Counted from the stretch's first letter, positions 1 to 7,796 are shown. The stretch: 15,642 bases of DNA from Marinobacterium sp. xm-d-530 (GCA_949499045.1 CATEEE010000092.1:1-15642); one strand, 5' to 3'. The notes: generated by a model from the letters alone, not told the origin. A program made the numbers and translations.

Positions 1-2507
1 GGCTCTGCAGCAGGAGTAAGATCCAGCTCGACCTGTGTTTCAGTGATTGCCTCAGTTTTAGCGTCAGTATCAGTGATTGTGCTTTCAGTAGACTCTTCAG
101 CAACGATTTCCGTCTCTTGTTCAACAACCGCTGTACTCTCTGCAGACTCTTCAGCAGCAGTATGAGCTTGTTCACTGGTTGTTTCAGTAACAGAGGCGTG
201 TTCTGAAGTGGCTTCTGATGCTTCATTCGCGGCTGGCGCTTCTACTGCTGCAACTGCTTCAGTGGCTTCAGTTAAAGGTGCTGCAGCAGGCTCTTCTGAT
301 ACAGACTCTACTGGTGCATTGAGCAACTCTTCTGGGATAGGGTTGCTACGTTCAGCACTACGCTCTTCGTTGGCTCGACGACGACGTCCACGGTTTTTGC
401 TGCGAGGTGGCAGCTCAGTTTCGCTGTTGTTGCTAGAGTTGAACTCTTCATTACCGTTTTCAGGGCGACGATCACGACCACCGCGACGGCGACGACGTGA
501 ACGACCAGAACGCTGTTCATCATTAGATGACGCCTTGTCGTTATCACCAATGGTCGGTAAGTTGTTCTCTGTCTCTACTGTAATGACCTCGTCTGCATCA
601 CGACGTTCACGGCGGTCGTTGCGACGGTTGTTGTTGCCACGGCGACGGTCGTTACGGTTGTTGTTATTGCGACGACGGTTGTTACGATTGTTGTCGCGAT
701 CTGAACTTTTCTTGTCATCGCGACGAGTGTTCTTTTTATCTTCCTCTTTGGCAGAATCAGATAATCCAAACAGACCTTTGATCGCAGAAATAATTCGCTC
801 GGCTAGCGACTGTTTAGCGACAGGCTTGCGATTGTTATGCTGACGTTTCGGTTGTTGCGCAGGCTCTGCTTTGGCTTCTGAACTCTCGCTCTTAGGTGCT
901 GGCGGCGCAGACGAATTTAGAACACCCTGAACGGCCGCTTGCTCACGAGGAACGACCGGAAGAGGTTTATCAGTTGGGTCTTCGATTGGCTGTTCAGGCT
1001 GTAGCGTGTAACTTGCATCATTTACGGTAGTAATGGTGTGATCATCGCGCAAGCGAACCACTTCGTAGTGTGGGGTTTCCATGTTTGGATTAGGGACCAC
1101 AACGATACGAATGTTTTGACGCAACTCAACAGCATGAACTTGGTGACGCTTCTCGTTGAGAAGGAAGGTCGCTACGCTGACAGGAAGAATAGCGCGGATC
1201 TGAGAGGTGCGATCTTTAGACGCTTCCTCTTCAAGAATACGCAAAATAGAGAGTGCCAGAGATTCAATATCACGGATGTAGCCTTGGCCGTTACAGCGAG
1301 GGCAGACGTGTCCGCGGCTCTCTGCTAACGAAGGACGGAGACGTTGGCGAGACATCTCTAGAAGACCAAAGCGTGAGATGCGACCCATTTGAACGCGTGC
1401 ACGATCAAGTTTGAGTGCGTCATTCAGACGCTTTTCCACTTCGCGCTGGTGTTTGATTGGGGTCATGTCGATGAAGTCAATAACGACTAGACCACCCATG
1501 TCGCGAAGGCGTAGCTGACGAGCGATCTCATCAGCCGCTTCAAGGTTGGTGTTCAGAGCTGTCTCTTCAATATCACCACCCTTAGTTGCGCGAGCTGAGT
1601 TGATATCGATTGAAACAAGCGCTTCTGTAGGATCGATTACAATCGAACCGCCTGAAGGAAGTTTCACTTCACGCTCAAACGCTGACTCAATCTGAGTCTC
1701 GATCTGGAAACGGTTGAACAGTGGTACAGACTCTTTATAGAGCTTGATACGGTTCTCGTAAGTAGGCATCACCTGGCGAACAAACAGTTGAGCTTGTTCA
1801 AACACTTTCGGCTCGTCGATCAGTACTTCACCGATGTCATCGCGAAGGTAGTCGCGAATAGCACGAATGACAACGTTGCTCTCTTGATAGATAAGAAATG
1901 GAGCAGGGCGATCGTCAACTTCAGTAATGGCAGTCCAAACCGTCGCAAGGTAGTTAAGATCCCACTGCAGCTCTTCGGTTGAACGTCCAATGCCGGCTGT
2001 ACGAACGATGACGCCCATGCCTTTAGGAATATCTAGGCCGTTCATAGCGGCTTTTAGTTCAGAGCGCTCATCACCTTCAATACGGCGAGAAATACCACCG
2101 GCACGAGGGTTGTTAGGCATCAGAACCATGTAACGACCAGCAAGGCTGATAAAGGTAGTCAGAGCGGCACCTTTATTGCCACGCTCCTCTTTATCAACCT
2201 GAACGATGACTTCAGTACCCTCTTTAACGAGATCTTTGATGCTCGGACGCTGGCCGCGTTCAGGCGAAGAGGCAAAGTACTCTTTAGCGATCTCTTTAAG
2301 GGGTAGGAAACCGTGACGTTCGGCACCGTAATCGACAAATGCAGCTTCAAGGCTTGCTTCTACACGGCTGATACGGCCTTTATAGATATTTGCCTTCTTC
2401 TGCACGCGGGAGTTGGATTCAATATCCAAATCGAACATGCGCTGTCCATCGACAAGCGCTACACGCAACTCTTCTTGTTGAGTTGCGTTGATTAACATGC
2501 GTTTCAT
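1..2507 (-). CDS. rne: Ribonuclease E, C-terminal end cut off by window edge
   Basis: RNase E is the essential endonuclease of mRNA decay and rRNA/tRNA processing and the scaffold of the degradosome at the inner membrane. The visible 835 codons begin MKRMLINATQQEELRVAL. An S1 RNA-binding domain lies at about 35-125, followed by the 5'-sensor and DNase I-like catalytic regions. Asp301 (in SIDINS) and Asp344 (in VIDFIDM) match the Mg-binding aspartates 303 and 346 of the E. coli enzyme. The Zn-link CPRC is at Cys402/Cys405 (E. coli 404/407). After about residue 510 the protein becomes low complexity. Residues 567-582 (SLAERIISAIKGLFGL) look like the amphipathic membrane-targeting helix. Arg/Asn-rich RNA-binding stretches follow at about 588-640, 666-680 and 702-721, then an Ala/Glu/Thr-rich acidic tail. 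The start ATG is at 2507-2505, preceded by an AAGAG Shine-Dalgarno-like sequence. The stop lies outside the window. The catalytic half is certain; partner-binding sites in the tail are inferred. Confidence 0.97.
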   Translation of the reverse strand, partial: MKRMLINATQQEELRVALVDGQRMFDLDIESNSRVQKKANIYKGRISRVEASLEAAFVDYGAERHGFLPLKEIAKEYFASSPERGQRPSIKDLVKEGTEVIVQVDKEERGNKGAALTTFISLAGRYMVLMPNNPRAGGISRRIEGDERSELKAAMNGLDIPKGMGVIVRTAGIGRSTEELQWDLNYLATVWTAITEVDDRPAPFLIYQESNVVIRAIRDYLRDDIGEVLIDEPKVFEQAQLFVRQVMPTYENRIKLYKESVPLFNRFQIETQIESAFEREVKLPSGGSIVIDPTEALVSIDINSARATKGGDIEETALNTNLEAADEIARQLRLRDMGGLVVIDFIDMTPIKHQREVEKRLNDALKLDRARVQMGRISRFGLLEMSRQRLRPSLAESRGHVCPRCNGQGYIRDIESLALSILRILEEEASKDRTSQIRAILPVSVATFLLNEKRHQVHAVELRQNIRIVVVPNPNMETPHYEVVRLRDDHTITTVNDASYTLQPEQPIEDPTDKPLPVVPREQAAVQGVLNSSAPPAPKSESSEAKAEPAQQPKRQHNNRKPVAKQSLAERIISAIKGLFGLSDSAKEEDKKNTRRDDKKSSDRDNNRNNRRRNNNNRNDRRRGNNNRRNDRRERRDADEVITVETENNLPTIGDNDKASSNDEQRSGRSRRRRRGGRDRRPENGNEEFNSSNNSETELPPRSKNRGRRRRANEERSAERSNPIPEELLNAPVESVSEEPAAAPLTEATEAVAAVEAPAANEASEATSEHASVTETTSEQAHTAAEESAESTAVVEQETEIVAEESTESTITDTDAKTEAITETQVELDLTPAAE

Positions 2508-2511
2508 TTTA

Positions 2512-2526
2512 GCGTTCTCTTAACGC
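2512..2526 (-). promoter_or_regulatory. Hairpin presenting the rne Shine-Dalgarno in its loop
   Basis: On the rne strand, arms GCGTT and AACGC can pair around a five-base loop AAGAG, ending four bases before the rne ATG. The loop is the only Shine-Dalgarno-like sequence in front of rne. A second GCGTT just upstream offers an alternative pairing partner. The pairing is seen in the sequence; a role in translational control is inferred from known RNase E autoregulation in enterics. Confidence 0.4.
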
Positions 2527-2802
2527 AACGCATCTCAGACGGGCAACAAACCTGTGTCCTGGCTTTATAGAATCAATAGCTAATCTCCAGTACGCTCTGC
2601 ACCGGATAACTAGGATATCTTCAGCGATGGAGGAAACATCAACCAATATCGTTATGAATTTAGCTGTGGCTACGGCTCTTCCCAGAGTACTCAAAAGAGT
2701 AGGGGGGGCTGCAGGTTCCTGGTTGATGTGCGTCTCCATCCTTCAGCCGAGGGCTGTTGTTCAGCACTCGTGAAAAATACGTCGCTATTTATAAATTTCT
2801 TC

Positions 2803-2817
2803 AGCCATTGCATGGCT
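2803..2817. repeat. Inverted repeat in the rne/rluC promoter region
   Basis: Perfect six-base arms AGCCAT and ATGGCT are separated by TGC. The repeat lies in the divergent promoter region, just upstream of an AT-rich stretch that may hold the rne -10 element. It could be a protein-binding site or a small hairpin in the rne leader. No regulator is recognisable from the sequence alone. Confidence 0.35.
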
Positions 2818-2963
2818 ATTCAAGCTGGGTAACTGACGCCAAATTGTGAGTGAATGTTGTTTCACTCTAGTGGGGCGTGAATAAAAATGAAGCCTTCTTC
2901 ATCCAGCAGCGGTAGAATATAGCAACTTACTGGTTTTTCAGCAATTTATTTTACCCAAACATC

Positions 2964-3920
2964 ATGCCTTCGAATCCCCCTAAATCTGGCTCATTGAATA
3001 AAGTAAAGTTTGTCGATATTGATGCCGATCAAGCGGGTCAGCGTATTGATAACTTCTTACGTACCTTTTTAAAAGGGGCGCCCAAAGCACTGATTTATCG
3101 ACTGTTACGTAAGGGTGAAATTCGGGTCAATAAAAAACGCACAAAGCCAGACTATAAGCTTCAAGCGATGGATCAAATCCGTATTGCACCGATACGTCTT
3201 CCAGAAAAAGGTGAGAGCGCACCGGTCAGTGATCAGTTACTCGAACTACTGGAACGCTCGGTTGTTTATGAGACAGACTCACTTTTGATCATCAACAAAC
3301 CTTCTGGCATCGCAGTGCATGGCGGCAGTGGAGTCTCGTTGGGATTAATTGAAGCAGTACGGAAATTGCGTCCAGATGCACGCTTTTTAGAACTGATTCA
3401 CCGCATCGATCGTGACACCTCAGGTTGTATTATGATAGCCAAAAAACGCTCTATGTTGCGTTTCATGCATGATGCCTTTAGAGAACGTCGAGTACATAAG
3501 ATCTATCAGGCTTTGGTTGTTGGTCGTTGGGATGCAAAGAGCAAACAGGTCAATGCCCCCCTGTTGCGAGATGAACACAAATCAGGTGAGCGGACTGTCC
3601 GGGTCTCTCCAGAGGGTAAGCCGTCTGTCACCAATTTCTCTGTACTTCGTCGGTTTGGTGATGTGGCAACGCTTATTGAAGCTCGACCAAAAACCGGTCG
3701 TACCCATCAAATCAGGGTTCACACCCAATATACAGGACATCCGATTGTGGGTGATGTTAAGTACACCTCAGATGAGAACAACGCTGAATTTAAAAAGTTG
3801 GGTTTTAAACGATTGATGCTTCATGCCGCTGGCCTGAGGTTCATCCTACCCGATGGCGAAGAGCTAGAAGTGCGTGCTCCGTTAGAGGATAGTTTGTTAA
3901 GATTGATGGACAATTTATAG
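2964..3920 (+). CDS. rluC: 23S rRNA pseudouridine synthase RluC (955/2504/2580)
   Basis: RluC converts three uridines in 23S rRNA (E. coli positions 955, 2504, 2580) to pseudouridine. The 318-residue protein is the normal length for the family. It has an N-terminal S4 RNA-binding domain at about 24-85 (QRIDNFLRTFL, then GEIRVNKKRTKPDYKL). The RluA-type catalytic domain contains HRIDRDTSG at 146-154, with Asp149 as the expected catalytic nucleophile. NKPSGIAVHGG at 111-121 and RTHQIRVH near 247 are further family motifs. The gene is divergent from rne, as in E. coli. No clear Shine-Dalgarno precedes the ATG, but the next in-frame ATG would remove the S4 domain, so this start is kept. A coiled-coil protein gene follows after 28 bases. 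Confidence 0.95.
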   Translation: MPSNPPKSGSLNKVKFVDIDADQAGQRIDNFLRTFLKGAPKALIYRLLRKGEIRVNKKRTKPDYKLQAMDQIRIAPIRLPEKGESAPVSDQLLELLERSVVYETDSLLIINKPSGIAVHGGSGVSLGLIEAVRKLRPDARFLELIHRIDRDTSGCIMIAKKRSMLRFMHDAFRERRVHKIYQALVVGRWDAKSKQVNAPLLRDEHKSGERTVRVSPEGKPSVTNFSVLRRFGDVATLIEARPKTGRTHQIRVHTQYTGHPIVGDVKYTSDENNAEFKKLGFKRLMLHAAGLRFILPDGEELEVRAPLEDSLLRLMDNL

Positions 3921-3948
3921 TTCGTTGCAGTTGAACAAAAAGGTAAAA

Positions 3949-5049
3949 ATGAGCGAGTTAGATCTTAAAGTAGTTGAATTAGCAGAAGAGTTGTTGGCCG
4001 AAGGTCAATTACCTACTGAGGTTGTGATCTCTGAACGACTCGGTCTATCCAGAGATGAGGCCGGTGCGGCGTTAAGTCAGTGGGCCCGGAGTTTGCGTTA
4101 CGCCCGCTTACCAGAGGTACACGCCAGTGCAAAGCTACACAACTCTGTCCCTGAATCACTGAGCAAAGGGATTGAACAGATTTGGGATCTTGCCCTGCAA
4201 GAGGCGATGGCTGAGCTTCGAGTCGAGTTGCAGAGTGAACGAGCGGGTGATGAAGAGGATCGCAAAGCAACTCGCGATATGGTTCGTGATGCGGAATCTC
4301 TCTATCGTGACTTGGAAGTAAAATATCGTACTCAATCTCAGCAAATGGACAAGAGTGAGCAGGCTCTTAGAGCAATTGAAGCTGAGATGGGTGTGCTTAA
4401 AGCGAACATTGCCAGTGAGATCAACCAGCGTAAAAAAGCTGAGCAAGTTCGCACCAACCTAGAAACAGAACTGAGCCAGCTTCGTAAGATGCACGAAGAT
4501 GCTAAGAAAACCTTTGATTCAAGGATCAAAGCTGAGCAACAGCAAGCGTTAGAGAATGTCACTCGGGCAGAGGTTGAGGCGCGTCACTATCGCAATGCTC
4601 TTGAAAAATTGCGTGACGAGGGAACTCGAACAGAGTCTGAGCTGACTCGTTCTGTTCATGAGAATCAGGCTCAAATCGCCAAGAAAGATGCACGTCTTGA
4701 GATGCAAGAGAAGACCATTAGCGACTTGGAACGAGACCTAAGTGAATTAAAAGAGAATATGTCATCAGCGAGTCGTGATATCTCTAACATCAACTCTAAG
4801 CTGTTGCGTGAAACCAATGCCAACCGTCGCCTAGAAGCTCAAATAAAAGAGCGTGATGATCAAGTTCGTGTTTTGAACCAGAAGTTGACGGTTTCAGCAA
4901 CTGAAGCGGCAAAACGAGAAAGCGTACTTCGTCAGCAATTGAAAGAGAAAGATGAATCGCTGACACGCTCTACCGCTCGAGTGAACTCTTTAGAGAAGCG
5001 AATTACTCAGCAGGAAGATCAGATTCGCCGACTCAATGCTCGCCTTTAG
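3949..5049 (+). CDS. KfrA-like coiled-coil protein with N-terminal DNA-binding domain
   Basis: A 366-residue protein of unknown cellular role. Residues 1-60 resemble the N-terminal DNA-binding domain of plasmid KfrA-type proteins: helical, with LPTEVVISERLGLSRDEAGAAL at about 21-42 and a conserved-looking W45. From about residue 90 to the end it is almost pure charged coiled coil (long runs of E/K/R/Q/L, no Gly or Pro), so a rod-like dimer is likely. There is no signal peptide or membrane segment. The start chosen is ATG 3949, preceded by AAAAAGG. An upstream TTG at 3925 would add eight residues but has no ribosome site. The gene begins 28 bases after rluC and is probably cotranscribed with it. 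KfrA proteins are known as DNA-binding autoregulators of plasmids. The chromosomal role here could be nucleoid or DNA organisation, which is inference. The domain call is by pattern only. Confidence 0.75.
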   Translation: MSELDLKVVELAEELLAEGQLPTEVVISERLGLSRDEAGAALSQWARSLRYARLPEVHASAKLHNSVPESLSKGIEQIWDLALQEAMAELRVELQSERAGDEEDRKATRDMVRDAESLYRDLEVKYRTQSQQMDKSEQALRAIEAEMGVLKANIASEINQRKKAEQVRTNLETELSQLRKMHEDAKKTFDSRIKAEQQQALENVTRAEVEARHYRNALEKLRDEGTRTESELTRSVHENQAQIAKKDARLEMQEKTISDLERDLSELKENMSSASRDISNINSKLLRETNANRRLEAQIKERDDQVRVLNQKLTVSATEAAKRESVLRQQLKEKDESLTRSTARVNSLEKRITQQEDQIRRLNARL

Positions 5050-5071
5050 TCGCGTATAAGGATATACCCTT

Positions 5072-5101
5072 TTGCTTTAGCTTATTCTCTAGTGTTATAT
5101 T
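5072..5101 (+). promoter_or_regulatory. Candidate cysB promoter with extended -10
   Basis: TTGCTT at 5072-5077 is spaced 18 bases from TATATT at 5096-5101. The -10 matches the consensus at five of six positions and is preceded by TG one base upstream (5093-5094), making an extended -10 that compensates for the weak -35. It lies 72 bases before the cysB ATG and directly abuts the first TTGGCTTATTAA repeat. Prediction by eye only. Confidence 0.45.
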
Positions 5102-5161
5102 TGGCTTATTAAAAGATATCAACGCCGACTAAGGGCAGTTGGCTAATAATTGGCTTATTAA
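5101..5161 (+). promoter_or_regulatory. TTGGCT(T/A) repeats upstream of cysB, possible autoregulatory sites
   Basis: TTGGCTTATTAA occurs identically at 5101-5112 and 5150-5161. A third near copy, TTGGCTAATAA, is at 5139-5149, directly abutting the last one at an 11-base step. All lie between the predicted -10 and the cysB start. CysB is known to repress its own gene in enterics, so these may be CysB-binding half-sites placed as a roadblock. The repeats are seen; the binding protein is inferred. Confidence 0.4.
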
Positions 5162-5173
5162 TTGGAGCAATAG

Positions 5174-6148
5174 ATGAAACTTCAGCAGCTGCGTTACATT
5201 TGGGAAGTCTCTAAACACGACCTCAATGTTTCTGCTACGGCACAAAGCCTATACACATCACAACCAGGTATCTCTAAGCAGATCCGCCTTTTGGAAGATG
5301 AACTAGGTGTAGAAGTGTTTGCTCGTAGTGGTAAGCACCTGACTCGCGTCACGCCTGCTGGTAAAGCCATTCTTGAGATCTCTGGAGAGATTCTTCAAAA
5401 AGTTGACTCTATTCGCCAGATTGCCCAGGAGTTTAGTGATGAGCGTAAAGGCAGTCTATCGGTAGCGACTACCCATACGCAGGCACGTTACGCACTACCT
5501 CCAGTGATTAATGAGTTCATCAAAATGTACCCTGAAGTTGCCCTTCACATGCACCAGGGTACGCCTACTCAAATCTCTGAGATGGCTGCTGATGGTACTG
5601 TCGATTTTGCAATCGCGACGGAAGCGATGGGTAGCTACTCAGATCTGATCATGATGCCTTGTTACAGCTGGAACCGTTCTGTTGTTGTGCCCAAAGATCA
5701 CCCGCTTGCACAAGGCGGCGAGTTAACACTTGAGAAGCTGGCTTCTTTCCCAATCGTAACCTACACCTTTGGTTTTACAGGTCGTGGTAAGCTGGATGAA
5801 GCATTTAAAGAGCAAGGTCTCGACCCTAAAGTGGTCTTCACTGCGGTGGACTCGGACGTTATCAAAACCTACGTTCGTTTAGGTTTGGGTGTGGGTATCA
5901 TTGCCAGCATGGCGGTTGATCAGCAGTTGGATCAGGATCTGGTTGCAATCGATGCCTCTCACCTGTTTGAACCTTCTATCACTCGCATCGGTTTCCGTCG
6001 CGGCACCTTCTTGCGTGGTTACATGTTTGATTTCATTCAGAAGTTTGCTCCACACATCTCTCATGATGTCCTTGAGAAAGTTCAAGCGTGTAGTGGACGT
6101 GCTGAAGTGGATGAACTATTCCAGGACATTCAAATCCCGTCGATGTAA
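5174..6148 (+). CDS. cysB: LysR-type regulator of sulfur assimilation CysB
   Basis: CysB activates cysteine biosynthesis and sulfate assimilation genes in response to N-acetylserine and usually represses itself. The protein is 324 residues, the same length as enteric CysB. The N-terminal winged helix-turn-helix is at about 1-60 (NVSATAQSLYTSQPGISKQIRLLEDELG region), followed by a linker helix and a periplasmic-binding-protein-like effector domain from about 90. Thr100, Thr102, Gln103, Thr149 and Thr202, which line the sulfate/inducer pocket in Klebsiella CysB, are all present at the same numbers. This separates it from generic LysR proteins. The start is fixed by GGAG at 5164-5167 before ATG. 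It stands alone with its own probable promoter. thrH follows on the same strand after 100 bases that contain a hairpin. Confidence 0.96.
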   Translation: MKLQQLRYIWEVSKHDLNVSATAQSLYTSQPGISKQIRLLEDELGVEVFARSGKHLTRVTPAGKAILEISGEILQKVDSIRQIAQEFSDERKGSLSVATTHTQARYALPPVINEFIKMYPEVALHMHQGTPTQISEMAADGTVDFAIATEAMGSYSDLIMMPCYSWNRSVVVPKDHPLAQGGELTLEKLASFPIVTYTFGFTGRGKLDEAFKEQGLDPKVVFTAVDSDVIKTYVRLGLGVGIIASMAVDQQLDQDLVAIDASHLFEPSITRIGFRRGTFLRGYMFDFIQKFAPHISHDVLEKVQACSGRAEVDELFQDIQIPSM

Positions 6149-6176
6149 GGTCATAGGTCTAATCACCTTTTAATAT

Positions 6177-6202
6177 CGTCGTCTTTCGTTTGAAAGGCGG
6201 CG
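6177..6202 (+). terminator. Hairpin after cysB, weak or non-canonical terminator
   Basis: Eleven-base arms (6177-6187 and 6192-6202, including two G-U pairs) enclose a GTTT loop, 28 bases after the cysB stop. There is no following T run on either strand, so it is not a standard intrinsic terminator. It may stabilise the cysB mRNA 3' end or allow partial read-through into thrH. Confidence 0.4.
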
Positions 6203-6218
6203 GCTAAATCGATAGAGT
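6190..6218 (+). promoter_or_regulatory. Candidate thrH promoter
   Basis: TTGAAA (6190-6195) and TAGAGT (6213-6218) are separated by 17 bases, with -35 matching five of six and -10 four of six consensus positions. It lies just upstream of thrH and overlaps the 3' arm of the post-cysB hairpin. This would let thrH be expressed independently of cysB. Confidence 0.4.
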
Positions 6219-6248
6219 AGCCTCTCAATTTTTAAAGGAGAGCCTAGC

Positions 6249-6866
6249 GTGGAACTAGCATGTCTTGATCTTGAAGGGGTCCTAATCCCTGAAATCTGGA
6301 TCGCATTTGCCGAAGAGACTGGTATCGAGGAGTTAAAAGCAACGACTCGTGATATCCCTGATTATGATGTGTTGATGAAGCAGCGCCTTCGTATTCTTGA
6401 TGAGCACGGCTTAACCCTTCCTCAGATCCAAGAGACCATCGCTAAGCTTAGTCCACTGCCTGGCGCTATAGAGTTCACTGATTGGTTGCGCGAGCGATTC
6501 CAACTGGTGATTCTCTCCGATACTTTTTATGAGTTTGCCGCACCGTTGATGGCTCAGTTGGGGTTCCCAACCCTCCTTTGTCACCGTCTAGAGACAGACG
6601 AAAACGGTCGCATTACTGACTACACGCTTCGTCAGCGTGACCCTAAGCGTCAATCAGTGCGTGCTTTTCAACTGCTTAATTACCGTGTCATCGCAGCAGG
6701 TGACTCTTACAATGACACGACTATGCTGGCTCAAGCAGAACAGGGCATCCTTTTCCATGCACCACAGAATGTCATTGAAGAGTTCCCTCAATTCCCTGCG
6801 GTACACACCTACGAAGACCTTAAGAAAGAGTTCCTAGCGGCAAGTAACCGCAACCTCTCTCTTTAA
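6249..6866 (+). CDS. thrH: ThrH: phosphoserine phosphatase / homoserine kinase-type HAD protein
   Basis: ThrH of Pseudomonas is a HAD-superfamily enzyme that dephosphorylates phosphoserine and can pass the phosphate to homoserine, linking serine and threonine synthesis. This 205-residue protein has the same length and, from memory, closely matches the P. aeruginosa protein along its whole length. Motif I is DLEG with Asp7 as nucleophile and Glu9 in place of the usual second Asp, a hallmark of ThrH. Motif II is Ser90 (ILSDTFYEF), motif III Lys133 (DPKRQ) and motif IV Asp152/Asp156 (GDSYND). The start is a GTG at 6249, supported by AAAGGAG at 6234-6240. The methionine-poor N-terminus offers no better start. 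It is cytoplasmic. The gene ends in a strong terminator. Confidence 0.93.
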   Translation: MELACLDLEGVLIPEIWIAFAEETGIEELKATTRDIPDYDVLMKQRLRILDEHGLTLPQIQETIAKLSPLPGAIEFTDWLRERFQLVILSDTFYEFAAPLMAQLGFPTLLCHRLETDENGRITDYTLRQRDPKRQSVRAFQLLNYRVIAAGDSYNDTTMLAQAEQGILFHAPQNVIEEFPQFPAVHTYEDLKKEFLAASNRNLSL

Positions 6867-6878
6867 TCTTGCCTGAAC

Positions 6879-6909
6879 GGGGCCGCGTTAGCGGCCCCTT
6901 ATCTCTTTC
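6879..6909 (+). terminator. Intrinsic terminator after thrH
   Basis: A perfect eight-base GC stem, GGGGCCGC and GCGGCCCC, closes a GTTA loop at 6879-6898 and is followed by the T-rich TTATCTCTTT. It sits 12 bases after the thrH stop and immediately before the next gene. Confidence 0.85.
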
Positions 6910-6923
6910 GAGTAGCGCCATTC

Positions 6924-7796
6924 ATGAGTCGACTATCGGACAGTCAATGTCACTCAGACACTCTTGCCAACGCAGGGTATCAGCACGCTTTTCGCATCTA
7001 TCGCCATCCAGAGTTTATAGGTGGTCGCCGACTGCTGTTAATTCACGGCGCCGGTGTGGCAGGTCGCTTTACTTGGGAGGCGATGCAGCACTTTCTTGAG
7101 GGATGGAGCGAAATCCTTGTACCCGATTTGCGAGGTGCGGGTAAGACCGTCAGTCATGATGGAGTAGAACACTCCTTTAGTGTAAACGATCTGGTGTCGG
7201 ATATGACCCACCTAGTTGATCATTTGGGTTGGCAAGAGTTTGATTTAGCGGGCTACTCACTTGGGGGCTTAGTATCTCTTTTGATGAAGCAGAACCTCAG
7301 AGATCGGGTACGCAAACAGTATCTTCTCGAGAGTGCTTTGTTGGATCGTAATGATTGGCAGGAGACGGTTTCCATTCGTCAGTCGTTCTCGGTCGCTGCA
7401 AAAAGTTTACGTGATACAGACGGTGATGAGGGAATCAGAACATTCTTAGATACCATATCACCCAATCGTAAAGTGAGTGAATCGGTTGAGAAGATGACTT
7501 TGCAGCGTCTCGGTGAACGTCGCTTAGGTTTTGCCAACTCCTTAGATGCCGTTACCAATGCCGCACTCTTTATAGATCGAGAAAGACTGCTAGCTGCTCA
7601 AGGGGATGTTAGTAGCTTTATCGGTGGGTTGAGTGTCGAGCCAATGCATCAGCTGAATCAGCATCTGTCAGACAGTATGCGCAACTGGCACTACCATTTC
7701 GTGGCAGGTACGGATCACTCCCTGCCTTATCAAAAGCCTCGTCAGATTGCTCGCATCATGAATGATGAATTGCGGCGCTATCTGAAAGGCTATTGA
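6924..7796 (+). CDS. Alpha/beta-fold hydrolase, substrate unknown
   Basis: A 290-residue single-domain alpha/beta hydrolase. HGAG at 41-44 supplies the oxyanion-hole motif after the first core strand (RLLLIHGAG). PDLRGAGKT at 67-75 is the typical strand-4 loop. The nucleophile elbow is GYSLGG with Ser112, and His265 (in GTDHSLP) is the likely catalytic histidine. The acidic member is not certain. No signal peptide is seen, so it is probably cytoplasmic. The region between residues 140 and 245 forms a cap-like insertion with no recognisable specificity. Starts are limited: ATG 6924 has only a weak ribosome site (GAG at 6910-6912) but keeps the fold intact. It lies just after the thrH terminator, and its 3' end overlaps the convergent membrane protein gene by seven bases. 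The exact enzyme activity cannot be named. Confidence 0.85.
   Translation: MSRLSDSQCHSDTLANAGYQHAFRIYRHPEFIGGRRLLLIHGAGVAGRFTWEAMQHFLEGWSEILVPDLRGAGKTVSHDGVEHSFSVNDLVSDMTHLVDHLGWQEFDLAGYSLGGLVSLLMKQNLRDRVRKQYLLESALLDRNDWQETVSIRQSFSVAAKSLRDTDGDEGIRTFLDTISPNRKVSESVEKMTLQRLGERRLGFANSLDAVTNAALFIDRERLLAAQGDVSSFIGGLSVEPMHQLNQHLSDSMRNWHYHFVAGTDHSLPYQKPRQIARIMNDELRRYLKGY

Larger units (their letters stand above)
2508..2963. other. rne-rluC divergent intergenic region with rne 5' leader
   Basis: This 456-base stretch lies between two divergent starts and has no convincing gene. In E. coli the same arrangement contains a leader of about 360 nt on rne mRNA, through which RNase E cleaves and controls its own message. 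The length here fits a similar leader, but I cannot match its stem-loops to the known elements from memory. Small palindromes are visible: ACTC-AAAA-GAGT at 2689-2700 followed by a run of seven G (C in rne mRNA), and AGCCAT-TGC-ATGGCT at 2803-2817. An AT-rich TTTATAAAT at about 2788-2796 could supply a -10 element, but no good -35 is paired with it. For rluC, TAGAAT at 2913-2918 is a -10 candidate without a clear -35. Promoter positions are therefore unresolved. Confidence 0.6.

Noticed and set aside
590..760. Repeated CGACGGTTGTT-like triplets that might be a short tandem repeat or array
   Set aside because: They encode the Arg/Asn-rich segment of RNase E in frame. The periodicity is three bases, as expected for coding low complexity.
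208..843. 211-codon open frame on the + strand opposite rne
   Set aside because: It is the antisense of the low-complexity RNase E tail. Its Ser/Arg/Leu runs mirror the Arg/Asn/Glu repeats of the real frame, and it has no ribosome site.
4013..4562. Several antisense open frames within the coiled-coil gene
   Set aside because: They are shadows caused by the biased Glu/Lys/Gln codons of the sense frame, without ribosome sites or recognisable products.
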